NCBI GenBank assembly: GCA_016930955.1
Contig: JAFGFR010000085.1
Span: 1 to 13,596, forward strand
Reading direction: 5' to 3'
DNA from: Victivallales bacterium
Lineage (GTDB): Bacteria > Verrucomicrobiota > Lentisphaeria > Victivallales > JAADHT01
Length of the DNA: 13,596 bases
The notes beneath the pieces are model-generated. The model did not search any database and had not been told where the DNA came from. It saw only the letters and a program-made list of their open reading frames with translations. Positions 1 to 6,472 of the stretch are shown here, piece after piece (within the stretch, counting starts at the first letter, position 1; every line of letters starts with the position of its first letter). The translations under genes were made by a program, and so were the position numbers.

Positions 1-789
1 CTCGCGGGAGCGGTACTTGTGCAAATCACAGCTCAGCCTATCCATGCCGGGCAGCTTTTCCCCGGTGCTGAACGCGAACCACGGCCACATGGTGCGCTTG
101 ATGCGGTACGGAGCGTCCGTATAGGATACCGCGGGAAGGACAAACTTGCTGGTTTTGGGGATGACACAGCCGTCTGCTCCCGGATAGTACCAGCGGACAC
201 CAAGGAAACGTTCAAGCACATCATAAACTCCGTTCAACGTGCCGCGAGGTGTACACCAGGGTTCATTTGCGGGCGGCACATGCCCGATGATCGCGCCATG
301 ACCGTCGCGGGTGAAGCCGACGCGAAAGCCCTCGCGCTTGAGTTCGCCGATGTGCATGCCACCTCGTTCCGCCAGGTTACGGGCGCCAATAAGCAGCAGG
401 GGACGGTTGTCCGGAGCCTGATCGTCGGTGACAATCGGCAATTCCACTCCGGTGGCTTGTTTGACATGCGCGACAAATTCATTTGCTGCCAGACGCTCGA
501 CTGTTTCACCGTCCGGTTGCTGGGCAGACAACGGAGAGCCGTGTTGCGGGATGATCACCGTAACCGCGGACTGTCCGTTCTGGACAATGACCAACGGGGC
601 AACATCAGTCAAATTGGTGATTTCCACAGGGTTGATGGTCTGAGAATAGAAATGAATCTCCGTGGTCACTGTGGCGTCCTTTCTGAATACCGGCAACAAT
701 ACCGCCAGCGCGGCAATGACCGCGATAATGCCCAGTATTTTGATAAGCGTTATTTGGCGATGATACAACTTCAGTTTCGTGCAGTCCAT
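1..789 (-). CDS. DUF4838-like exported/membrane-anchored protein, N-terminal 263 residues (3' end beyond window)
   Basis: Reading the minus strand from the ATG at 789 gives 263 codons with no stop before the left edge, so the gene is partial. Residues 15-34 (LIKILGIIAVIAALAVLLPV) form one hydrophobic signal-anchor. Residues about 95-140 (ERLAANEFVAHVKQATG, then LPIVTDD and LLLIGARNLAERGG) fit the N-terminal fold shared by GH67-like and GH20b-like glycoside hydrolase accessory domains. Residues 183-211 (GTLNGVYDVLERFLGVRWYYPG, then VIPK) are the most recognisable part, a block typical of DUF4838 proteins. The catalytic role of that family is unsettled, so no substrate is proposed. The ATG has no obvious Shine-Dalgarno. 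A TTG ten codons upstream is the only alternative before an in-frame stop. I prefer the ATG because MDCTK matches MNCTK of the upstream pseudopilin gene. The gene lies 89 bp downstream of that pseudopilin gene on the same strand and is probably co-transcribed with it. Confidence 0.8.
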   Translation of the reverse strand, partial: MDCTKLKLYHRQITLIKILGIIAVIAALAVLLPVFRKDATVTTEIHFYSQTINPVEITNLTDVAPLVIVQNGQSAVTVIIPQHGSPLSAQQPDGETVERLAANEFVAHVKQATGVELPIVTDDQAPDNRPLLLIGARNLAERGGMHIGELKREGFRVGFTRDGHGAIIGHVPPANEPWCTPRGTLNGVYDVLERFLGVRWYYPGADGCVIPKTSKFVLPAVSYTDAPYRIKRTMWPWFAFSTGEKLPGMDRLSCDLHKYRSRE

Positions 790-878
790 AATAGAAAAGT
801 TAAGGATAGTCCTGTACAACTAACGGAATACGCCTTTGCGGCCCTCGACTCTATAATGTTCATCAAACCCCGAAATGG

Positions 879-1676
879 CTACAGCCCCTCCGGAATGCGT
901 TTGTCACGAACAATGGCCCATCTATGGTAGAAATAGCCCGGGCTGGCCAGATTCTCATTCCATGTGATGTAGGGTGCCAGAAGCGACCTGTCGTAGGTTT
1001 TGACGTGGCCATCGAAGAACGCTACGTTGCTTCTCCTCGAGTGGCGGAAGCGCAAACCATGGCCATTGACTCTGCCGATCACGCCGCTCTCCTTCCAAGT
1101 ACAGTAGTTGAGCCCATCTGTTGATGCCTCGAACAGATATCCCTTTTCGGATGGTGACGTGACTTGGGTCATTTTATAGGGTTTGGCGCAACAATACTCG
1201 GTGCCGCTGGGGCTAATCCATGGATCAAAAAAATCCCCCGAACTTCCACCCCCGACCGTCGCATACGCGGGTCTGTCGCCATCGGCACTGTGACCGTCGT
1301 TCTTGCCGCTTGGATTCTCGGGGCAGGACCAGATACCGCCGGGTTTTACATTCGGCGCCATGGTCGCCGCATCCCAGGGCTTTCTCTCGATATACGGCGC
1401 CAAAGCAGTGCTCCATTTCCAAGTCGGGACATTATTTATGACTGTCCCCACTGCGATGTAGCCTGAGTAGTCGTTTGCATACATGATGTTCGCCAGCCCG
1501 AAGTTCTTCATTCTGCTTATGCAATCGATTCGCCGCGCCTCCTCCCGCGCCTTGCTGAGAGCCGGCAGCAGCAAAGCCGCCAGAATGCCGATGATCGCGA
1601 TGACAACCAGCAATTCAATAAGCGTAAATTGGCTAGCAAACCATTTCCCCTTCAGCTTCCGTTTCGTGCAATTCAT
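879..1676 (-). CDS. Type II secretion-type pseudopilin with H-X9-DG C-terminal motif
   Basis: This 265-residue protein has a class III (pilin-like) leader. After a basic stretch (MNCTKRKLKGKW) comes FTLIELLVVIAIIGILAALLLPALSKAREEAR at residues 17-48, with the conserved Glu at mature position 5. The residue before Phe17 is Gln rather than the usual Gly, so prepilin peptidase processing is uncertain. The C-terminal part has H212, nine residues, then D222-G223 (HSRRSNVAFFDG), the prepilin H-X9-DG motif common in Planctomycetes and Lentisphaerae. Several Cys residues (52, 118, 162, 163, 192) could form disulphides in the periplasm. I chose the start at 1676, not 1712, because AAGGGAG lies 7 nt upstream of it and the leader then has normal length. 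The gene is divergent from the AraC regulator and is followed by the DUF4838-like gene. In this group such pilin-like genes often head carbohydrate loci; their exact job is unknown. Confidence 0.87.
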   Translation of the reverse strand: MNCTKRKLKGKWFASQFTLIELLVVIAIIGILAALLLPALSKAREEARRIDCISRMKNFGLANIMYANDYSGYIAVGTVINNVPTWKWSTALAPYIERKPWDAATMAPNVKPGGIWSCPENPSGKNDGHSADGDRPAYATVGGGSSGDFFDPWISPSGTEYCCAKPYKMTQVTSPSEKGYLFEASTDGLNYCTWKESGVIGRVNGHGLRFRHSRRSNVAFFDGHVKTYDRSLLAPYITWNENLASPGYFYHRWAIVRDKRIPEGL

Positions 1677-1741
1677 GGCCGGTCTCCCTTTTACCATCAA
1701 TACTTTTCCCATGTTCCTTCACGGATTCCGATTTAAAGTCC

Positions 1742-1770
1742 AGTGCTTTACATTTCAACATTTCAGCACT
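1742..1770. promoter_or_regulatory. Candidate operator: tandem ACATTTCA repeat inside an AGTGCT/AGCACT inverted repeat
   Basis: ACATTTCA occurs twice in tandem (1750-1757 and 1758-1765). It is framed by an inverted repeat, AGTGCT (1742-1747) and AGCACT (1765-1770). The element lies between the two divergent genes, inside the spacer of the proposed araC-family promoter and just downstream of the proposed pseudopilin transcription start. AraC-family proteins bind direct repeats as dimers, so it is a reasonable operator candidate. The repeat period of 8 bp is shorter than the usual spacing of about 21 bp, and no binding site is known for this regulator. Confidence 0.35.
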
Positions 1771-1775
1771 ATATT
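1747..1775 (+). promoter_or_regulatory. Candidate sigma70-type promoter for the AraC regulator
   Basis: TTTACA (1747-1752) and TATATT (1770-1775) are separated by exactly 17 bp, each one mismatch from consensus. Transcription would start near 1782 and give a leader of about 48 nt before the ATG at 1830. The placement overlaps the opposing pseudopilin promoter. This is a pattern match only. Confidence 0.45.
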
Positions 1776-1779
1776 ACTA

Positions 1780-1807
1780 ACTATAACACGGTTTTTTTTA
1801 TTTTCAA
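1780..1807 (-). promoter_or_regulatory. Candidate sigma70-type promoter for the pseudopilin/DUF4838 unit
   Basis: On the minus strand TTGAAA (1807-1802) and TATAGT (1785-1780) are separated by 16 bp, each one mismatch from consensus. The start would be near 1773, leaving a leader of about 97 nt before the ATG at 1676. The leader would carry the AGTGCT/AGCACT inverted repeat as its first transcribed bases. This is a pattern match only. Confidence 0.45.
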
Positions 1808-1829
1808 TGGACAAAACAGGTTTATTGCT

Positions 1830-2633
1830 ATGCACAAATCAGAGTGTTTGGACATTCCGTTGACCTGTATGTTCGCGGTCGAGATGCGCATGGGTGAAGG
1901 ACAATGGTGCTCCATGCACACACACGTCTGCACCGAGATTATCTGGTATCGCGACTGCTGTGGTTGGTTGCTGCAAGGGCAGGAGAAGCTCCGCTACGAG
2001 GAAGGCAGTATCGCGGTCTACCAACCATGGTTAAGCCACGGGGACGAATGTGAAACAGGTGGATTCCAGCTTTGCGTCGGCATCGTTGGCCAAGCGTTGG
2101 AAACCCTCCCTGCGGGTGTGTGGCATGCCGACGAGGGGACGACAAGAGTGCTCCAGCAGTTTCACGATATTGCTTCTATACACGACTCTTGGAGGCAACA
2201 GCGATTGAATCTGCTTGTTGGATGGCTGTTTTTCGAGCTGCGTCGTCAAATTGTGGAGGTGTCGTCGCATTGCGCCCCGGAGCCATATCATGTCGCCTCC
2301 GCCAAGCGAATAATTGACAGCCGCTTCGCGGAACCGCTGTCCATCGCTGGTATCGCCAAGGAACTGTCGATCAACGTTGACTACCTGCGGCAGCTCTTCG
2401 TCAAATGTACAGGTGAACCGCCGATGCAATACCTGATCCGCAGGCGGCTTGATGCCGCCTGCGAGCTTCTGCGCCTTAATCAGGAGAGTATCGCCGTTGT
2501 TGCCTCACGAGTCGGAATTCCAAATTCATACTACTTTAGCCGTCTGTTCCGCAAGCACCTTGGTATTCCTCCCGGCGAGTATCGAATGCGCCACGCAGAG
2601 AGAATAGCAGCAATCCACTGGCACTACCGCTGA
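1830..2633 (+). CDS. AraC/XylS-family transcriptional regulator
   Basis: This 267-residue protein has an N-terminal cupin-type sensor half and a C-terminal AraC DNA-binding half. The sensor shows MHTHVCTEIIWYRDC, a typical cupin His strand, and GSIAVYQPWLSH, the strand that usually lines the sugar pocket. The last 100 or so residues hold two helix-turn-helix units: LSIAGIAKELSINVDYLRQLF, then IAVVASRVGIPNSYYFSRLF. The standard close KHLGIPPGEYR follows. I chose the ATG at 1830; it is preceded by only a weak ACAGG nine bases upstream. An ATG at 1869 is a shorter alternative. The gene is divergent from the pseudopilin/DUF4838 genes, which are its most likely targets. The final few codons after EYRMRHAER overlap, on the other strand, sequence that reads as an interrupted PIG-L deacetylase, so the natural tail may have been replaced. 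Confidence 0.9.
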   Translation: MHKSECLDIPLTCMFAVEMRMGEGQWCSMHTHVCTEIIWYRDCCGWLLQGQEKLRYEEGSIAVYQPWLSHGDECETGGFQLCVGIVGQALETLPAGVWHADEGTTRVLQQFHDIASIHDSWRQQRLNLLVGWLFFELRRQIVEVSSHCAPEPYHVASAKRIIDSRFAEPLSIAGIAKELSINVDYLRQLFVKCTGEPPMQYLIRRRLDAACELLRLNQESIAVVASRVGIPNSYYFSRLFRKHLGIPPGEYRMRHAERIAAIHWHYR

Positions 2634-2778
2634 CCACGGCTATGAAGATGGTGTTCCCGCATTCACGCAGAAACCTCAATGTCACCGCGATGGCATCGAA
2701 ATCGTCGGGGTGTGGGGCAAGGACCAAAACTCGCGATTCAGGTATCGTAACAATTTCACTGACTGGCTGCATTGTCAT
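2614..2778 (-). pseudogene. PIG-L/LmbE-family deacetylase, N-terminal remnant
   Basis: The minus strand from the ATG at 2778 encodes about 55 residues that match the start of PIG-L family de-N-acetylases. A strand VLVLAP leads into the zinc-site motif HPDDFDAI (His23, Asp25, Asp26), followed by the helix TLRFLRECGN and the next strand IFIAVVSGSASG. An intact family member has well over 200 residues and a second zinc His near its end. Here the reading frame runs into the antisense of the araC 3' end and stops at 2536 with unrelated sequence. The simplest reading is a gene cut by a rearrangement that joined araC to its interior. A longer frame opening with TTG at 2838 has no ribosome site. It is likely non-functional. 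Confidence 0.6.
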
Positions 2779-2958
2779 GACATGCACTTTATTTATTTGA
2801 GGAGCGAGCCAATATATTACCGTCCCGCGTTCTTTCAAGGGGAGGGGGTTGCAAGATTATCCGAGTGGATAGTATTCTAGTCGTACACCGATCTCGTCGC
2901 CGTCTTCGTTATCCGAAACAGACGGATTGAAATCCCTTCACCCTTCTCAACATGGCGC

Positions 2959-2984
2959 CACATTATCTTCATCGAGATAAGGTG
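2959..2984. other. Hairpin-forming inverted repeat downstream of the M28 gene
   Basis: CACATTATCT and AGATAAGGTG pair over 10 positions with one mismatch around a 6-nt loop. It lies about 55 bp past the stop of the division operon's last gene. No T run follows in the transcribed direction, so it is not a canonical intrinsic terminator, but it could mark or protect the 3' end of the transcript. The rest of 2839-3038 shows nothing I can assign. Confidence 0.35.
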
Positions 2985-3038
2985 CTCTGAAATTGATGGA
3001 AGAACAAAAATCATGAGTTTTGAAACCAGCTCGGATGT

Positions 3039-3965
3039 CTAACGGATTGCCGATGGGATTTCCCATATGAGCTGCAAGGCGGCATTGCCGGTGATGCAGA
3101 GACTTTTGGCAGAAGTCTTGTCCACTGTGTCGGCAGATGTGTGCCAATAGCGGTTTCCCGGCCCGTACTCGAAGTCTATCATATCCAATGTAGGCACTCC
3201 CCGCTGCTGAAAGGGAGTGTGGTCGTCAATTATGTCCGATTTAAACATGGTGAAGTACCGTCTGGTGTCCTGCCTGGATGCGATAAGGAACAATAGATCA
3301 ACGAGTCTTTTGTCTGCCCCGGTGGGAATGGTTACCTCCAGATCCTTGTCGCCTACCAAGTCAAGGACAACCACCGCGAGGCAGTCCTCGAGCCTGCCGC
3401 TCCGCTCCAGCTCGGCGGCCATTCTTCTGCTGCCAAACAATCCATCGGCAGGCGTGTACTCGATAAAACATTCCTCGCCGTCAAAAAACACGAACTTCAG
3501 CGTCGCCGGGGGCGGCGACGGATGGTTGACAATGGCCTTGATCATGGAAAGCAGCACCGCCACCCCGGATGCACCGTCGTTGGCTCCGACAAAATCGGGG
3601 ACCGAAACGATCCTCTTCGTGTCGTAGTGGCATGCCACAATGATGGATTTGCTCTTGTCCTTGCCCTCGATCCTGGCTACGACATTGCAGAAATCCACCA
3701 TGCCGTCCGGGGTGTTTTCAACCCATCTGTCAAGCTCTGCCACTACACCCAGACCGGCTATGAAATTGGAGATGAACTCGACAGTCTTCTCGGCTCCGGG
3801 TGTCCCGCTGTGGCGAGGGACGATGGAGGCCCCCTCCTTGAGCAGCTCGAAAGCCTCGGTCTCATCTATCGCCGGGGCGGCAACAGGCTCAGGATCGTTG
3901 ACCGAGCACGAGAAAAAAATCATCAACAACGCTGCCAGAAGGAAAATCCTCAAACAATCCGACAT
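3039..3965 (-). CDS. M28-family lipoprotein, glutaminyl-peptide cyclotransferase (QC) type
   Basis: This 308-residue protein begins with a hydrophobic signal ending in IFFSC (Cys20), an approximate lipobox. The rest follows animal-type glutaminyl cyclase closely. ACHYDTK (111-117) is followed by FVGANDGASG with Asp130, then FFDGEE with Glu164/Glu165, and GLFGSRRMA. Next come VVLDLVG with Asp202, DDHTPFQQRGVP with Asp247, and WHTSADT with Trp274-His275. By analogy with human QC, Asp130, Glu165 and His275 would bind one zinc, and Glu164, Asp202 and Asp247 would be catalytic. Such enzymes convert N-terminal Gln to pyroglutamate. A plain M28 aminopeptidase is the alternative, but the Trp-His pair favours QC. 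The start has GGGAG six bases upstream, inside the end of ftsZ. With only 1 bp between the two genes, translation is probably coupled. Confidence 0.82.
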   Translation of the reverse strand: MSDCLRIFLLAALLMIFFSCSVNDPEPVAAPAIDETEAFELLKEGASIVPRHSGTPGAEKTVEFISNFIAGLGVVAELDRWVENTPDGMVDFCNVVARIEGKDKSKSIIVACHYDTKRIVSVPDFVGANDGASGVAVLLSMIKAIVNHPSPPPATLKFVFFDGEECFIEYTPADGLFGSRRMAAELERSGRLEDCLAVVVLDLVGDKDLEVTIPTGADKRLVDLLFLIASRQDTRRYFTMFKSDIIDDHTPFQQRGVPTLDMIDFEYGPGNRYWHTSADTVDKTSAKSLCITGNAALQLIWEIPSAIR

Positions 3966-3966
3966 C

Positions 3967-5160
3967 TCAAACTCCCTTGTCCAGGTTCAGCCCTTGCCGT
4001 TGGAAGGGGGGAATATCCAAATCCTCTCCGTGGACCACGTTGGGCGAGGTCTTGGAGAAGTAACCCCTCGAAGGACTCATGAATGCCAGTTCAGGCTGTT
4101 GCAAATCGCCATCGAGAGTCGTTTGCGGCCGCGAATGCTCTTCGGTGATGGAAGCTTCGCTTTCCCCCGCCGCTTCGGATCTCGGCAAGCCTTTCTGGTA
4201 GGATACCGCGAGCGCCGTTATGAAGATGCTCTTGTCGTATTCCGGGTCTGTGTTTACACCGGAGATTATTCTGGTCTCACTCCCGGTGAGTGACTTGACC
4301 GCCTCGAGAGCCTGCTTCATCTCTCCAATCTCGAGATCCTCGCCTCCTATCAAGGTAAGTATCAGAGCGTCTGCCTCGGCAAGCCCTCTAATGCCACCGA
4401 GCAACGGGGATTCAAGAAGGTTCTCCACGGCCATCGAGCAGCAGTCCCTTTCATCCGAACGGAAAGCCAGCCCCAATCCAATTCTTGACACCGCCTTCCT
4501 CTCGGACAGAACGGACTTAAAGTCCGCGAAGTCCGCAGCAAGCATATTGTTGCAGCGCAACACCTCAGAAATACCCAGTATGCATCTTGAAACAGACTCG
4601 TCAACCATTTCGAAAGCCTTTTTGGCGGGGATATCAGGATGGAGAGAAGAGAAGAGAATGTCGTTCGGGACGGACACAAGCACATCGGTGTCGGGCAGCA
4701 AAAGCTTTATGCCTTCCTCGGCCGCAGCCTGATGCCCCTGCCCCTCGAACATGAAGGGCGTGGTCATCAGGAAAACGGTCGGTATCTTGAGCCTTCTGGC
4801 CATCCTCCCGATCACGGGAGATCCGCCTGTGCCGGAGCCCCCGCCCAGCCCACCGGTTACTATCAGCAGCGAGGCACCAGATAAAAAATCCTCTATATCC
4901 TTGCTTGACTTGTGGGCGAACGCACGGGAGCCGCGAGTGATGTCACCACCGCAGCCGAGCCCCCTTGTCCACTCCACTCCCACAGGAAAGCTCCTCATGT
5001 TCCCAGAATCCTGCAGCATGCCTATATCCGTGTCCGCAATCCCGAGATCAAGCCATTTAGCCCCCCTCAGCCTGGAGAGGTGCCTTAGTGTCTTGATGCC
5101 TGCGCCACCGATACCGAGAACGCAGGTCCTCGGCTTGATCAAGGAGTTTTCAGGGCTCAT
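3967..5160 (-). CDS. ftsZ: Cell-division GTPase FtsZ, divergent
   Basis: This is a 397-residue tubulin-fold GTPase that would polymerise at the division site. Visible FtsZ elements in order: GIGGAG (16-21, T1), GGLGGGSGTGG (103-113, the tubulin/FtsZ signature), TPFMFEG (134-140), SVPNDILF (163-170), and the T7 loop ADFADFKSV (209-217) with Asp210 and Asp213. A linker of about 55 residues leads to the C-terminal peptide EDLDIPPFQRQ (379-389), close to the FtsA-binding tail of ordinary FtsZ. Odd points are Lys23 for the T1-loop Asn, His143 for Arg143, Asp187 for Asn187 and Ala208 for Asn207 (E. coli numbering for the partners). GTP binding or turnover may therefore be unusual. GGAAGG lies 9 bp before the ATG. 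The gene follows ftsA by 21 bp and is followed 1 bp later by the QC-like gene. Confidence 0.92.
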   Translation of the reverse strand: MSPENSLIKPRTCVLGIGGAGIKTLRHLSRLRGAKWLDLGIADTDIGMLQDSGNMRSFPVGVEWTRGLGCGGDITRGSRAFAHKSSKDIEDFLSGASLLIVTGGLGGGSGTGGSPVIGRMARRLKIPTVFLMTTPFMFEGQGHQAAAEEGIKLLLPDTDVLVSVPNDILFSSLHPDIPAKKAFEMVDESVSRCILGISEVLRCNNMLAADFADFKSVLSERKAVSRIGLGLAFRSDERDCCSMAVENLLESPLLGGIRGLAEADALILTLIGGEDLEIGEMKQALEAVKSLTGSETRIISGVNTDPEYDKSIFITALAVSYQKGLPRSEAAGESEASITEEHSRPQTTLDGDLQQPELAFMSPSRGYFSKTSPNVVHGEDLDIPPFQRQGLNLDKGV

Positions 5161-5181
5161 TCGACTATACCTTCCACCGCA

Positions 5182-6435
5182 CTATATCCTCAGCGCCTCT
5201 TTTGTCCTTTTCCATGCCGAGCGCAGGATGTGGTTGATGTTCCTGTCGAGCTTGCTTATTATCGAACCCTTGTTCGAACGTCTCAGGCCGTAGTTCAAAA
5301 GGCCGAGCAAGGTCGTGTATCTCGGTGAATTAAGCGATGATACCGCGCCGGCGAAGTTCTCCGGCACGGATTCGCCTGCCACCCTTACCGGCATCTTGAA
5401 TATCTCGTTGGCGAGCTCGGGGGCCCTGTTTATCAACGAGCCCCCTCCGGTAAGCACCACTCCCGAGCCAACCTTCTGCCTGAGCCCTCCATGCGTCTCA
5501 AGCCTATCGAGCACTATGCCGAACAACTCGCCGAGACGCATGCTGACAACCTTGTTGACCGTCTCCACGGGTATCCTGCGCTGCCCGATATGCCCAGCCA
5601 GAATCAGAAAGCCGTCCTTCACCCTGGATGTGTCGGCGGCATCCCTGAGGATATCCTTGCATGCCGGGAAAAAAGGCAGCTCCAGAGCAATGGAAAGATC
5701 ATTGACTATATGGTCGCATCCGACGGCCACAGCTCCGCTCTCGTAAACCCCGGGATTGTACAGCTGAATGTATTCGGTTGTTCCCGCGCCGACATCCAAA
5801 AGGATAACTCCCTGCTCTTGCTCCTCGTCTCCGACCACGGCCATCGCCGAGGCCAAACCTGAGAATACCGGGACAGGATAGTCGATATGGGCATCCTTTA
5901 CGGGAGTCATGAAGTTCTCGATATGGTTGCGGGCACCGTAGATGATGTGGCAATGTGACTCGAGCTTGTATCCTTTTTGGTCAAGAGGGGTCTCCACACG
6001 CCGGCCGTCAAGGATAAAGTGGCCGGCAATGACATCCACCGCCATTTCCTCCGGGGAATGCGAGACTACCGAGGCGTTCTGCAGCGCATCATTTATGTGA
6101 GACAGATCGACACGCCTATCCTCGTTGCTCACCGGAGCTACTCCTATGCCATGATAGCCCCTGATATGATTCCCCGATACCCCCACATATACGTTGTGGG
6201 GCTCGATCTCCGTGCCCGCGGACTCCTCGGCATCGGAAAGCGCCTCATTGAAAAGCTGGGAAGCCTTCTGCATGTCCTGTATCTCGCCCTTGCGGATACT
6301 GCCGTCGCTGCCCCTCTCGCCGCTGCCGAGAACTATCGCGTTGCCGCTGGCGTCGGACTCGCCTATCAACACACATATCTTCGAGTTGCCAAGCTCAACG
6401 GCTGTAACGAGTTCAGAGCTTCCGCGCTTGAGCAT
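5182..6435 (-). CDS. ftsA: Cell-division protein FtsA
   Basis: This 417-residue actin-fold ATPase tethers FtsZ to the membrane. The phosphate-1 region is VTAVELGNSKICVLIGE (10-26). Phosphate 2 is LLDVGAGTTEY (212-222), and the adenosine motif is LTGGGSLI (328-335). The 1C subdomain characteristic of FtsA occupies roughly residues 80-170 (YVGVSGNHIRG, GHFILDGRRV, HIIYG). The chain ends in a basic amphipathic helix (about 396-417, ending ILRSAWKRTKEALRI) fitting the membrane-targeting tail. A GGGAC sequence lies about 6 nt before the ATG. The gene is second in a minus-strand operon, 37 bp after the TlpA-like gene and 21 bp before ftsZ. The presence of both partners' contact elements (membrane helix here, C-terminal peptide in FtsZ) supports a working pair. 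MreB or ethanolamine-type ATPases are excluded by the 1C block. Confidence 0.92.
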   Translation of the reverse strand: MLKRGSSELVTAVELGNSKICVLIGESDASGNAIVLGSGERGSDGSIRKGEIQDMQKASQLFNEALSDAEESAGTEIEPHNVYVGVSGNHIRGYHGIGVAPVSNEDRRVDLSHINDALQNASVVSHSPEEMAVDVIAGHFILDGRRVETPLDQKGYKLESHCHIIYGARNHIENFMTPVKDAHIDYPVPVFSGLASAMAVVGDEEQEQGVILLDVGAGTTEYIQLYNPGVYESGAVAVGCDHIVNDLSIALELPFFPACKDILRDAADTSRVKDGFLILAGHIGQRRIPVETVNKVVSMRLGELFGIVLDRLETHGGLRQKVGSGVVLTGGGSLINRAPELANEIFKMPVRVAGESVPENFAGAVSSLNSPRYTTLLGLLNYGLRRSNKGSIISKLDRNINHILRSAWKRTKEALRI

Positions 6436-6472
6436 GATTTTGTCCCGTGAATCTATATGGCGGAAACTGAAT

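Noticed and set aside
19..930. 303-codon open frame on the plus strand
   Set aside because: It lies antisense to the DUF4838-like gene and the end of the pseudopilin gene, both of which have clear family features. Its own protein is Arg/Gly-rich with no recognisable fold.
3522..4293. Long plus-strand open frames opposite the M28 and ftsZ genes
   Set aside because: They are antisense shadows of strongly supported genes in a high-GC region, with no family features.
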